This document shows positions 53,936 through 63,818 of a DNA stretch of 64,000 bases, in pieces. The notes under the pieces are model-generated. The model was not told the DNA's origin, did no database searches, and worked only from the letters and a program-made list of their open reading frames with translations. Position numbers and translations under genes: made by a program. The number at the start of each line of letters is the position of its first letter. Positions within the stretch are counted from its first letter, which is position 1. This stretch comes from Bremia lactucae. Its lineage: Eukaryota > Oomycota > Peronosporomycetes > Peronosporales > Peronosporaceae. The stretch covers positions 9,331,132 to 9,395,131 of the forward strand of contig NC_090610.1 in the NCBI RefSeq assembly GCF_004359215.1, given 5' to 3'.

Positions 53936-54779
53936 CAAGCTCAGGGTCAACTCGCGTCAAACGACGCTTCCCACTACAAGACGTGGGATTAGGTGGATCT
54001 ATAGCCTCAGTGCTGCTTCGATCCATGGTTGCACGGTCAACCGAAGCACTGAAATACCGGCTATGCCTTTCTTCGTTTTGTGATATAAATGCCGAACGTA
54101 ATTGGCCTTTGGCTTTATGTTTAGCGAAATCGAAGCGGATCTTCCGTTCCAAACGATCATCAGCCCTTTCCGCAGACTCTCTGATATTCCGAATATTACG
54201 AAAGCGGCGGGCCCGGTGGACCCAGTTCTCAAATGAAACTTTGTTTTCACTCCTTGTTTCGTTTGGAAACAAGATGGTCGGAATTTCCCTCATGAAGGTC
54301 ACCGAAGTCCCACGGGCTTGATCACGTCAACGCGTCAGATACTGACTTCACGTCATTACCTTTGGCTTAAGGTATCGCTCATGATGAGCGTCGCGAGCAG
54401 CGATTTCCTCCAGAGTCCTCACCGAGTAACTGGAGATCCAGGTGCCCAAGCTGTGACCCATTATCTCTTTGAGACGCTCGTCCGCATAAAACGAAGTGAA
54501 TCTATATCTACTATGACCTTTAGCTTTCACTATGTCGGCAGCTCGTCGATGAGCTTTTTCTTCTATGAGGATTACTTGCTCTCGCTCTTCATCGAGCGGA
54601 TTAGTAATGATGTTGGACTCAGGGTCCCGTCTCCTGCTCAATGCAGTGAGGACATCAGCGGCACCACGTTCTGGGAACGGATTTGAGGGCCGCCGACGTT
54701 CATCCAGAGGAGAAGACGCGTAAGACCGATGCTCTTTCTCCTTATCCTCTGATAGAGAGTAACTTCCAAAGTCCACCAT
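53850..54779 (-). pseudogene. aORF-D: ORF antisense to D3 pol, about 309 codons
   Basis: A long minus-strand frame between the chromodomain and the 3' LTR. From the ATG at 54779 (MVDFGSYSLSEDKEKE) it stays in one frame to the stop at 53850, except for two TGA codons about 20 bases apart (54348-54350 and 54327-54329). The first third is acidic/Ser-rich (RGAADVLTALSRRRDPESNI, EEREQVILIEEKAHRRAADI). The middle is strongly helical and charged (ENWVHRARRFRNIRNIRESA, ERADDRLERKIRFDFAKHKA). The end is basic and nuclear-signal-like (GKRRLTRV, QKRQRRTGFLPKK). The N-terminal start is conserved in the fragment 25407-25232. No known domain was recognised. The large size and charge pattern argue for a real, recently broken gene. 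Confidence 0.6.
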
Positions 54780-54930
54780 CCCCTTATCGTCTAGGAAGGT
54801 GCTAAGAGTCTGTGACTCATGCTGATTGTCATGAGACAAGGAAAGAAAACACAACTGAACGATTAGCTGCTTTAAGTTCCAACCTCAAAGAGGAAATGAA
54901 GCGAATGTTGTCACTCGGTGTCAACAGTCT

Positions 54931-54942
54931 GATGAGGGAGGG
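54931..54942 (+). other. Polypurine tract of D3
   Basis: GATGAGGGAGGG directly before TGTAATGGG of the 3' LTR. Confidence 0.65.
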
Positions 54943-55415
54943 TGTAATGGGTTGAAGAACCGCTGTTGTGGTACATTTACTTTATGAATAAATTACCCTT
55001 CTATCCAGTATTAAATTGTTAGTAACTTAAATCTCATTTATTATGGGTAGGAAATGTGGTCGCAGCCAGATATAAATTTGGCGGCCGAAATCGATTTTAA
55101 ATTAGCTAGGGTAAGATTTTAGATTAAATAATTTAATAAAATGCAGTTTTCTTTTTGAACTTAAAGCGTTAAGTGCCTTTCTAAGGCTTGCGCATTGATC
55201 TGTAAGAGACAGAAGCTTTTTTTTAGATATACCCTCTTGTGCACTAGTTGCCGCTTGGTTCTGCGAACCCCTAAATCCCTTGAGCTAGGATTCTTTACTC
55301 TTTAATAGCTGGCACGGCTCCCTAAGTTGTTAAACCCATTAGTTTAATCGAACTAAGCGACTCTCTGAGTCTGAAAGTCTTCCTCGGACTTTAGGAGCGA
55401 GGTAGCTCCGCTACA
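54943..55415 (+). repeat. LTR-D, 3' LTR of D3
   Basis: 473 bp, TGTAATGGGTTG to GTAGCTCCGCTACA. It is similar to the 5' LTR over its length, with scattered substitutions. Confidence 0.85.
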
Positions 55416-55483
55416 AAACTTGTCATATCGTCCAACGACAAATTGAACGCACCTTTTCACATTATTTCTCGTCCAACAGTGAT

Positions 55484-55900
55484 GGCCACATGGGCTAACA
55501 CAACATATAGAAGTGCGTACCGGAATAAAGACCAAATCACGTAGAGAAGATCAGCGCAGAATTTATGACATATTCCCAAAACAATCCGCAGGATATATTT
55601 GTCGCATTGTGATTCTCCTTGTATCAGCCTCACTACACTTATTATCTTGTCAAAGGTGCTGCAAATTACCAGCAACACTAGCGTTGCATTCCCAGGCCAG
55701 GTCGTTTTGTAAATGCATTGTTTAGAGATTAAAACTTACCGTAAATGACTCGCGTATAACGATCGCTAGGTCTACTTCGTCTTTCTCGGTTACAGTGAAT
55801 TCTAAATCCGTAATTTCTTTAATTTGATCGCTCCTATCTCTTAAAAAAATTCTGACAGCTACGATGGGGAATGTACTGCTTTGCAAGACAAGCAAATTAA
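55484..55900 (-). repeat. Duplicated segment R1, copy 2, with possible exon
   Basis: 55484-55720 pairs with 3676-3930. To its right the minus strand reads VAVRIFLRDRSDQIKEITDL, EFTVTEKDEVDLAIVIRESFT (about 55865-55745), followed by GTAAGT, a good splice donor. An acceptor-like TTTGCAG lies near 55663, but the phase after it does not give a clean join. It may be remains of a cellular gene. The family was not recognised. Confidence 0.4.
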
Positions 55901-55904
55901 ACAT

Positions 55905-57060
55905 TTTGGGGATGGTGGTGACGATGGCGTAAGCCATCGTTATAAAAAAGTTCTTGTGGCACCCCTGCTTCAGTGAGTAGCACCCAGATGATTGCAGACA
56001 CTAAAATGAACCGTCTTGCCCATGAGAAGAAGCCGTGGCTTTTGCCCGAACAGCTACTCAATAGCTTGCCTGGAGAGACTACAACTTACAATAAATATCC
56101 CTTATTTATTGCGACAAAGCTACATGGCCTTGATCCCAGCGCGAAGTACTTAGCGCCGAGGAATATTTTTATCGCGATGCTTTTTTAAGCATCGATCGTA
56201 TAGTGGCAACAACAAGCGATATAAAGTCTCGCTTATGCAAGCCTGGAGCGCGTTCATTCGCAATGTCAAAGACATTGGACGCCAAGCATGGCTTCAAAAA
56301 CCTAACGCGAATCGCGTTAAGTTTGAGAAACGAACTCCAACCGGTGCAAAGTATAAATTGCATCGGTTGTCACGTGAGGCTGGGCTTCCATGCCTCACGT
56401 GGGGTGATCCCTGTCAATGTTGTGTTGACAACTCGAAGAAGGTAAAGAGGATGTCTATTCCCTTTCTTCGCCCTGTGGAGGGCTCGCATCTCTATTGAGA
56501 TGCGGGATGCGGTTGATGTTTAGCAATCGATTTACAAGCACCAGGGGCGCGTGTTGTCCATTGGACTTTCTGAACCATCGGATGGGTCTCGTCATACTGA
56601 CGGACGAGGCCCTCAACGTCAGCAACCAGCTGGGAACGAGGCTCCCAGCTGTCATGCGAAGGTGGATAACCACGCTAGCGAACAAGATAACTCGTTTGGT
56701 GCCTCTTCACATCACGGTGGTTCTGGATACGTTCCACAAGGAAACGTTGTCCACCGTGGGAATCTACCAATGGTTGTGGTGAAGGCGGGAAAATTAGATC
56801 CGAACCGTCGGATCTAATGTCGTAGATCGACAAACTCGATGACTTCCTCCATAATTTAGAGGAGGGACTTGATCACGAGCGCAGCGTCGCTCGTTGGAGC
56901 AGTCGGTGCAGGCTCACCATATCGAGCGGTTGGAAGACCGTTCGAAAAGTTCGTGCTCCATGTTGGAGTACGAACGGAAATATCACGCTGTTTGTGATGA
57001 GCTGTCGTCAGCTCATCGCAGTTTCGAGGATATTCGGAACCGGCATGAGAAACTCCAGGT
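55905..57060 (+). pseudogene. aORF-B copy 3: ORF antisense to B-minus pol
   Basis: Homologue of 6129-7527, lying opposite to the chromodomain of element B-minus. Blocks are KKPWLLPEQLLNSLPGETT, YNKYPLFIATKLHGLDPSAK (about 56020-56145), PGARSFAMSKTLDAKHGFK, RIALSLRNELQPVQSINCI (about 56244-56365), SRHTDGRGPQRQQPAGNEAP (about 56585-56645), VQAHHIERLEDRSKS and MLEYERKYHAVCDELSSA (56905-57012). The acidic start seen in copy 1 is lost. Stops and frameshifts are present, but the block order is unchanged. Confidence 0.55.
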
Positions 57061-57700
57061 TTTCATGTTATTGATGGCGAATTCAACCATTGGTAAAAAC
57101 TCGCTCCAATTCAGAAACGATTGGACGTAACCTCGAAGTATCTCTTCGAGGACGCGATTTACGCGTTCTGCTTGACCATCCGTTTCCGGGTGATCGGATG
57201 TAGACATAGTCAGCCGTGTTTCGAGAGATCGGAACACGAATTGCCAGAACTACACCGTAAATCTTGCATCTCTATCCGAGACCAGTTCACGGGGTAACCC
57301 ATGGAGCTTGAATACCGTGCCGATAAAGACACGGGCACAACCCGGAGCCGTAATCGACTCTGGTACTGTAGCAAGATGTACCATCTTGCTGAATCTGTCT
57401 ACAAAAACAAGGATTCCATTGTTTTTAGGATCATCTTCGGGAAATCCGAAGACGAAGTCCATCGATACGGACTACCAACACTCTTCCGGAAGTTGTAGAG
57501 GCTGAAGAGGTGCACGGGATGAACGGCTAGGCTTCATTCGTGGACATACCTCGCAAGCACGAATGTACTTGCACACGAACTGATACTGGCGGGACCAGTA
57601 AAAGTCGCAACTTACTGTGAGGTAAGTCTTATCACGTCCACGATGCCCACTTGTGGGTGCATCGTGACACTCATTCATGATGCGCAAACGCAAATCATTG
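56560..57700 (-). pseudogene. B-minus integrase and chromodomain
   Basis: HRGRDKTYLTVSCDFYWSRQ and YIRACEVCPRMKPS (57640-57515, Cys pair kept). MDFVFGFPEDDPKNNGILVFVDRFSKMVHLA and VSDRDARFTV follow (57462-57250). Then TSDHPETDGQAERVNRVLEE and FLPMVEFAINN (57205-57060). A deletion removes the barrel. The chromodomain YLVR, stop, RGYPPSHDSWEPRSQLVADV lies at about 56715-56610. The core is close to open. Confidence 0.85.
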
Positions 57701-57959
57701 TGGGTAGGGGCGACGATACGTGGAGTGTCGCCGGTAACGGCTATGGAATACGATAAGCCGATGCATGTTGTGTATCGATCGGATGAGGATTGATATAAAG
57801 CCGGTAAATCTTTAAAAGATTAATCGGATGGATTCATTAATGATCCATCAAACATAGAAGGTCCTTATCTTCTTTGTAGGCTTTCTTTTGTCATCAACTA
57901 AGGTTCAGAACGGAACACTCGTAGTGAGTGTTGCGACAGTGGGATTATTTTCACTGTTG

Positions 57960-58356
57960 GAGTGCACTGCTGACTCGAAATCGGGTCGGCGTGATGACGC
58001 ATCAGCGACGACGTTAAGTCGTCCTGGCTTATATTCGACGGAGAAATTATATTTCGCGAAGATGTAAGCCACCTTTGCGAGAGGTGTGGGCTATTTACGG
58101 CCGTGCGCAATGACGCATGGTCTGTATATACGATGAACGGTCTATCTACGAGGAGATAGACCCTAAATTTATCTTATGCATATTTCATGGCAAGGAGTTC
58201 CATGTCATGCACTGGGTTATTGCGTTCAGCTGGTTGCAGCTGACGCGATTGGTAACAGACGACGCGCTCCGCGCCATCTGTATCGTATTGCATTAACGCA
58301 CAGCCGATTGCAAAATCGCTGGCGCCACAGACCACATGGAATGGTCTGTCTTGATC
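57960..58356 (-). pseudogene. B-minus RNase H
   Basis: DQDRPFHVVCGASDFAIGCALMQY next to the gap, VVCYQSRQLQPAERNNPVHDMELLAMKYA, then TDHA.LRTAVNSPHLSQR (58110 on). Gly replaces Asp in VVCDA, as in C1. Confidence 0.8.
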
Positions 58357-59289
58357 NNNNNNNNNNNNNNNNNNNNNNNNNNNNNNNNNNNNNNNNNNNN
58401 NNNNNNNNNNNNNNNNNNNNNNNNNNNNNNNNNNNNNNNNNNNNNNNNNNNNNNNNNNNNNNNNNNNNNNNNNNNNNNNNNNNNNNNNNNNNNNNNNNNN
58501 NNNNNNNNNNNNNNNNNNNNNNNNNNNNNNNNNNNNNNNNNNNNNNNNNNNNNNNNNNNNNNNNNNNNNNNNNNNNNNNNNNNNNNNNNNNNNNNNNNNN
58601 NNNNNNNNNNNNNNNNNNNNNNNNNNNNNNNNNNNNNNNNNNNNNNNNNNNNNNNNNNNNNNNNNNNNNNNNNNNNNNNNNNNNNNNNNNNNNNNNNNNN
58701 NNNNNNNNNNNNNNNNNNNNNNNNNNNNNNNNNNNNNNNNNNNNNNNNNNNNNNNNNNNNNNNNNNNNNNNNNNNNNNNNNNNNNNNNNNNNNNNNNNNN
58801 NNNNNNNNNNNNNNNNNNNNNNNNNNNNNNNNNNNNNNNNNNNNNNNNNNNNNNNNNNNNNNNNNNNNNNNNNNNNNNNNNNNNNNNNNNNNNNNNNNNN
58901 NNNNNNNNNNNNNNNNNNNNNNNNNNNNNNNNNNNNNNNNNNNNNNNNNNNNNNNNNNNNNNNNNNNNNNNNNNNNNNNNNNNNNNNNNNNNNNNNNNNN
59001 NNNNNNNNNNNNNNNNNNNNNNNNNNNNNNNNNNNNNNNNNNNNNNNNNNNNNNNNNNNNNNNNNNNNNNNNNNNNNNNNNNNNNNNNNNNNNNNNNNNN
59101 NNNNNNNNNNNNNNNNNNNNNNNNNNNNNNNNNNNNNNNNNNNNNNNNNNNNNNNNNNNNNNNNNNNNNNNNNNNNNNNNNNNNNNNNNNNNNNNNNNNN
59201 NNNNNNNNNNNNNNNNNNNNNNNNNNNNNNNNNNNNNNNNNNNNNNNNNNNNNNNNNNNNNNNNNNNNNNNNNNNNNNNNNNNNNNNNN
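58357..59289. other. Assembly gap, 933 N
   Basis: Replaces the second half of RT. In B1 the equivalent stretch is about 455 bases (19553 to 20007), so the estimated gap is larger than needed and may contain an insertion. Confidence 0.95.
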
Positions 59290-60392
59290 CGCACCGGTCT
59301 CAACAGATTTGTTACACATCTGTTGAATGTTGCAGGGGCGTTACTAAGCCCCTGAGGCATCACTAGCCATTCCCAGAGCATCCCACTGGGAGTGCTCACT
59401 GCTGTGTACGGGATGTCCCGTTCACGCATAAGGATTTGATAGAACCCATCCATCAGATCCATAGACGAAAAGATCGTACTCTTAGACATACCATCTATGA
59501 TTACGTCTTTTCTAGGTATCGGCGTTTGAGCCGGTACCGTTGCAGCATTCAGTTTGTTGAATGCGTGCACTATCCGCCACCCTTCTGTGGCCTTTCTCAC
59601 ACAGAAGGTCGGAGAGCTATGTGGGGAGGTTGACTCCCTTACATGGCCCGCTTTTAATCGATCGGTAAAGAATTTGTCGATCGCAAGTACTTGTTCACGA
59701 GGTAGTGGCCACTGCTTCATGACACAGTACTTCGAGCCCGGTTTGAGCTCGATTTCATGTCGAGTGCCTTTATCCTTAGCAACTCGCATGGAACTGCTTC
59801 AGGGAATGCATCCCTGAATTCTATAAAATCCTCGTATAGAGGATTTCCTTTTTAATCCGAGTCTTCACATCGAGGACACTTTCGTCCATCGATGAGCTGC
59901 TGAGAACTCGTTCGTTCTCTGCAAAAATTACCGCTAACCGAATGTCGGTTACGTAATTGTCCTCTGTGATGAGTACGCAGATCTGCTTGATTTTACCAGC
60001 ATGCAGATTTCTCAAGAACCGCTTAGGTTCTAGGGCTGGTAATTGAGTTATCTCCGAAGTCAACTTCTGAGGCGCATACAGATCAAGAGTATAAGCGCCT
60101 ACTCTCGAACCGTCATTAACCAAGACATTTAATGTCTCGGTTTCTTCCTGGGATTTATCCACAGGCTGCCGAGGGATTAATCCCTCGGGATCTTGAAGTC
60201 TAGTTACTCAAGTATTTGGGGATATTTCTCCTCAAGTACGTGGGGACCTCTTCCTTCAACGTCTTCCGAGTGTGATTGCGCTACGACAGTCGGGTCCTCT
60301 ACGGTCGACTCTCTACTCGACCTAGGATCAATGGTTGTCCCTTTAGGCAACCGGTATACTCCTTGAATGTCGCTCGCCATGCGTACATTCAT
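59290..60392 (-). pseudogene. B-minus RT (first half) and linker
   Basis: Open from 59789 to the gap: GTRHEIELKPGSKYCVMKQW, PLPREQVLAIDKFFTDRLKA, MSKSTIFSSMDLMDGFYQIL, WEWLVMPQGLSNAPATFNR. The linker frame 60162-59821 reads ETETLNVLVNDGSRVGAYTL, LPALEPKRFLRNLHAGKIKQ. It is less decayed than B1. Confidence 0.85.
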
Positions 60393-60474
60393 GTTTCAAT
60401 CCACTCGATTTCTTTGAGTGGTGGACCTTCGGCACTGCCTGTGCATTAGCACAGCCGTCGCCAGCAGCTGACTC

Positions 60475-60590
60475 CACAGTGTGATTAGTAACCACAGTGT
60501 GATTAGTAACCACAGTGTGATTAGTAATCACACTGATTAGTAACCACACTGTGGTTAGTAATCACACCGATTAGTAATCACACTGTGATC
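60475..60590. repeat. 18-base tandem repeat array with inverted units
   Basis: About six units of CACAGTGTGATTAGTAAC type, some in reverse order (GATTAGTAATCACACTGTG). B1 has only about two units at 18460-18497. The array lies after the protease in the element and has grown by slippage. Confidence 0.8.
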
Positions 60591-60686
60591 TTGTGCAGTT
60601 GTACTAACGACCGTACCACAAGCGAGACCGTCGCACTCACTCATAGTACATCCACACGCTTGTGGACGCTCCAAGACGTTCATCAG

Positions 60687-61068
60687 ATGGCCTCATCACC
60701 TTGCAGTTTAGTAACAAATGATTTGTCACTTAGAGCCCTAGTGGACTGCGGAGCGTCGAATAACTTATCCATCGCCAGTCACTAGAGGGTCGTAGGCTCA
60801 ATATGCTGAGCGCGACATCCCTCCAACGAGGATGACGGTGCGTCTAGCGACAGTCTAGCGACAGGCGCATCGATAACAGTAATGAAATCCGTAGTGAAGT
60901 TTCACTTCACGTTAAAAGATTTACAGTACGATGATGATTTCATCGTACTGGATTGGATGACAAATTTGATGTCACCCCAGGTTTTCCTTGGCTCAGAAAA
61001 TACGAGCCAAGGATCAGCTGGCAGCATCGATCCGTTAAGATGCCTGCCACTTGTTCATCAGATGGCAC
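60687..61068 (+). pseudogene. B-minus protease block, inverted
   Basis: A plus-strand protease piece inside a minus-strand element. It reads LVTNDLSLRALVDCGASNN (60705-60763), FHFTLKDLQYDDDFIVLD and FPWLRKYEPRISWQH. The motif D-C-G-A is intact. On the right it joins gag DNA at CATCAGATGG; on the left the text resumes with CCATCTGATG, the two halves of the palindrome seen whole in B1. Confidence 0.75.
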
Positions 61069-61074
61069 ATAATG

Positions 61075-62276
61075 ATTGTGTGTCTCGAGCAACTTTAGTC
61101 AAGAGATTTGCAAATTCTCTTGAAGTTGCTGGATCAGTAGGGCGTTGCGCCCCTATTGACCCCGAAGTTTTTTTTTTACGGTCCGCCTCGCTGTTGCGAT
61201 TTCGCAACAACGTCGGACCCGCGACCGTTGCCCCTTTTAACATACGGTCCAAAATTACGCTCAGTACCTTTCGGTGCTGGGCGTGGGGCATTACACTCAT
61301 GAGCGTTGTGTTGTGTCCTAATTTTGGCAGCGACGGCATTTCTGCAATCGCTTATTGCTCGAAAAGCGCGGTCTCTCGCCCTCGACGTAAGAGAGGTCCA
61401 TGGGTTCTGGACCTCCTAACTCGTGTGGTCTTGGAGGACGATACAATGATGAACTAGCTTGAGCCTGTCTCAAGCTAAAGTCCTCCTGTTCCGCAAAGGA
61501 TATTGCTTCTTCAAGTATATCCAGTTCCAATCGGAGCAGGTGGGTCTTTACGGGACCATCCGTAAGACCTTTCATGAACACCGTAATCAACGTGTGTTCA
61601 TGGACTTTGTTATGTAATTCGTTAAGAGTCGTATATGCTGGGCATATGCGTGGACATCACGCTTGCCTTGCTTGAGTTTCAGAAGCTCTGAACGAGCTCT
61701 GAACTCAGCCTTTGGCGATTCACACGTCTGTTTGGGTCGCTAGAGGTTTTTAAAGCCCGGCTCAAAGACATATGGGTCGCGCAACTTAAGAACCAATGTT
61801 CAAGTTTTGCCACAACCTGCAAAATCTGATTGAGCGAATGCGACTTGCATTTACTCGTCGACGATGTGACGTGCCTTTATGGCATCGTCCAACTCGACAA
61901 ATTATCTCAAGAGGGAGTGTTCTTCGACTCCCTTATACTTAGAGATGTCAATCTTTAAGGTTTCGGGACGACGCGTTTGCGTCATCCCAGGTACAGGGGT
62001 CTGTATCTGTTGTAACCTCAACAGTTCTGCCTGTTGATTGTCTTGCTGATTTAGCAAGGCTACCTTCTCCTTCATCTCGTCAAGTTCTTGTTGTATGAAC
62101 TTGGCGATGGCTGAATGGAGGGCATCTCTGTCCAAATTGGACAGCATTGCCTTGATTGCATCGTTTCCTACGGTCGAACTCATTCGTTCGACCGCACTCC
62201 TATCTATGTCACTTAGAAAGGAGTAGCTTTCACGGGAAACGTGATGCGTATTCCCTTTATCATCTAACATGTCCAT
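61075..62276 (-). pseudogene. B-minus gag
   Basis: Open from MDMLDDKGNTHHVSRESYSF (62276) to about 61900: LSNLDRDALHSAIAKFIQQE, LDEMKEKVALLNQQDNQQAE, then KIDISKYKGVEEHSLLR. The capsid continues in pieces with FRARSELLKLKQGKRDVHAY (about 61710-61650) and 61590-61318 (LELDILEEAISFAEQEDFSL). The zinc knuckle is degraded: the Cys/His spacing is not kept at about 61330-61285. The tail aligns with B1 17770-17970. Confidence 0.8.
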
Positions 62277-62315
62277 GTTAGATGAAGGAAATGTGGTCCT
62301 TGGACGAACTACAAA

Positions 62316-62324
62316 GTGCTACCA
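62316..62324 (-). other. Primer-binding site of B-minus, TGGTAGCAC
   Basis: Minus-strand TGGTAGCAC two bases after the LTR end. Confidence 0.75.
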
Positions 62325-62326
62325 GG

Positions 62327-62748
62327 TGTAACGGGGCACTACGACTTGTACTGCTTCAGTTGCAAGTGGTGCCTTACGTTATTTCACGTACACTAGTACG
62401 TTCAGAGGAAGACTTCTCTTTAAGGTAACTAGCTTTAAGAGGGTTAAATGTAAACTGTTTTAATACAATTTAGTATCTCTTCTTTTTATCTGTAAACTTT
62501 AACTTGATTATAAACTAATACTAAACGTGCAACTGAAATCTTATCTTATCTGTCCCACTCTTTTGCTTACATCTACAGTTGATTAGTGTGCGGGATAAAT
62601 AGATGTAATGGCTTATACTTATTTATGGATAAGATTTTTGAACATTAATATTTAAAGTAATAATCTTTTAATATTATCTACCTTTTAGATAATATATTTA
62701 TTAACAACCTTTAAGTGTTAATTTCATGCAACTATAGACCCCGTTACA
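62327..62748 (-). repeat. LTR-B, complete 5' LTR of B-minus
   Basis: 422 bp. On the minus strand it starts TGTAACGGGGTCTATAG and ends GTGCCCCGTTACA. The terminal hairpin cluster is partly degraded. Confidence 0.85.
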
Positions 62749-63145
62749 TTTCGGACTTGATACGAAATCCGGACGACACAAGGATGTAGTGGTCTTTGCA
62801 AATGTGTCAGCACGTGTAGTAAAGGCTACGTACGGTCTTATAATAGGCGCGTTGGTATATTCTAAGCTACTAAAACCACTGTGGCTCTGTAGCAAGAAGA
62901 TGATCGACGACTGAAGGTCATCAATAACGATCACCCAATAGAAGCCATATTGTATTTGTGTCTACTCAAATTGACAATAGTAAAACAAATGGGATAATGA
63001 TCGACCAATGCTGCATTATTTAAAGCGTCGTTTTGTGCTCAACTATCGAACAGATGCCATAGCTGCTGCGACGTATAAAGGCAATACATATCCTCGTCAT
63101 TGCAGTGACAAAAGTTCAGCAACTTGGTCTAAACTTAATACAAAC
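62749..63145. other. Intergenic, no gene recognised
   Basis: Lies between the LTR-B end and the RRM gene stop. A 60-codon-class minus frame has no family resemblance. Confidence 0.4.
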
Positions 63146-63818
63146 TTAGATCTCGCGACTTTTGGGTCTTTTTGCCATACTGTCGACAGAATTGCGATGC
63201 TTTTTTTTTCGTTTCGGTTGCGAAGATGTAAATGAATGTTGCGACAGACTTTGTAAGATGAGGTCGTCGTCGTTCATAGTTTGTTCGTGTTGGCTCTGTG
63301 TGAATCGATTCAATTCCAAGTTGCCTAATAAAATGTCCCGGATACTTTCGTTCACTTGACATGTAGGTTTGCCCCGAGACATGGCCATTACCGCGTTCAT
63401 TCCTGTGATGTCAGCAGACGCAACCGCACGTTTATAAGTGACGTCAAGCTGAGCGGCAAGACCGACTCTCTTGTCCTTTACTGCCGTCACGGCTGCCTCT
63501 GCTTCCGTCTTTTCAGCGTATTCCAAGTACATGAACCCATCAGGTTTCATATCCAATAAATTGTGATGAATCTGGACATAGCAATTATTGTAAATTGACG
63601 AGTGATACATGTGATACTAAGGGACATACAGTAACGGACAGCAGCATGCCATACTCGGCAAATAAGTCGCGCACTGTGCGTTCGCTTACGCATAGCGCTG
63701 ACGGAACGTTGGTAATACAAACCACGTGCCCAGTTCGCACAGCGTTCTTATCAGGACATTTAAGGACGGACGGATCCTTTTTGATTCGCTCTCCTTTCTT
63801 CTGTACCGCATGTGCCAT
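63146..63818 (-). CDS. RRM-domain RNA-binding protein, two exons
   Basis: Exon 1 is 63818-63630 (63 codons from ATG MAHAVQKKGERIKKD) and exon 2 is 63571-63146 (141 residues and stop), 204 residues in all. The single intron 63629-63572 is 58 bp, starts GTATGT, ends CCAG and is phase 0. Splicing joins two halves of one RNA recognition motif: the RNP2-like strand VCITNV (residues 33-38), the helix SERTVRDLFAEYG, then the RNP1-like strand DGFMYLEY (74-81) and the helix KTEAEAAVTAV. The C-terminal part is Gln/Asp-rich and ends in a basic, bipartite nuclear-signal-like stretch (PKRKKKHRNSVDSMAKRPK). It probably binds RNA in the nucleus. The subfamily could not be named. It is intact and unlike the repeats around it. 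Exons further upstream cannot be excluded. Confidence 0.75.
63572..63629 (-). other. 58-bp intron in RRM gene
   Basis: GTATGT...GTCCAG on the minus strand. It contains TTACAATAATTG and in-frame stops, and removing it restores the RRM strand order. Confidence 0.75.

Larger units (their letters stand above)
47947..55415 (+). mobile_element. Element D3: near full-length family D retrotransposon
   Basis: About 7.5 kb with both LTRs, gag, protease, RT, RNase H, integrase, a chromodomain remnant and an antisense ORF before the 3' LTR. It is the only copy here showing the complete layout. It carries many stops and frameshifts. No target duplication is visible: flanks are ACACAACCTAGAC on the left and AAACTTGTC on the right. 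Confidence 0.85.
55905..62748 (-). mobile_element. Element B-minus: family B retrotransposon, minus strand
   Basis: From 62748 leftwards: 5' LTR-B, PBS, gag, a protease block in inverted orientation, linker with an expanded 18-base repeat, RT, a gap, RNase H, integrase, chromodomain and, on the other strand, aORF-B. No 3' LTR is found; D3 and segment R1 follow on the left. It defines the family B layout best. Confidence 0.8.

Noticed and set aside
47947..55415. Target-site duplication around D3
   Set aside because: Flanking bases on the two sides do not match, so none is reported.
58174..59789. Very long frames (339-498 codons) across 58.2-59.8 kb on both strands
   Set aside because: They run through 933 N; only the parts outside the gap (RNase H and RT on the minus strand) are real sequence.
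60475..60590. CRISPR-like array
   Set aside because: Direct units without unique spacers, in a eukaryotic retroelement; a tandem repeat explains it.
16277..62748. C-to-T hypermutation (RIP-like) as the cause of stops in the elements
   Set aside because: The stops compared by eye between copies include transversions and frameshifts as well as transitions, so no clear directional bias could be claimed without counting.
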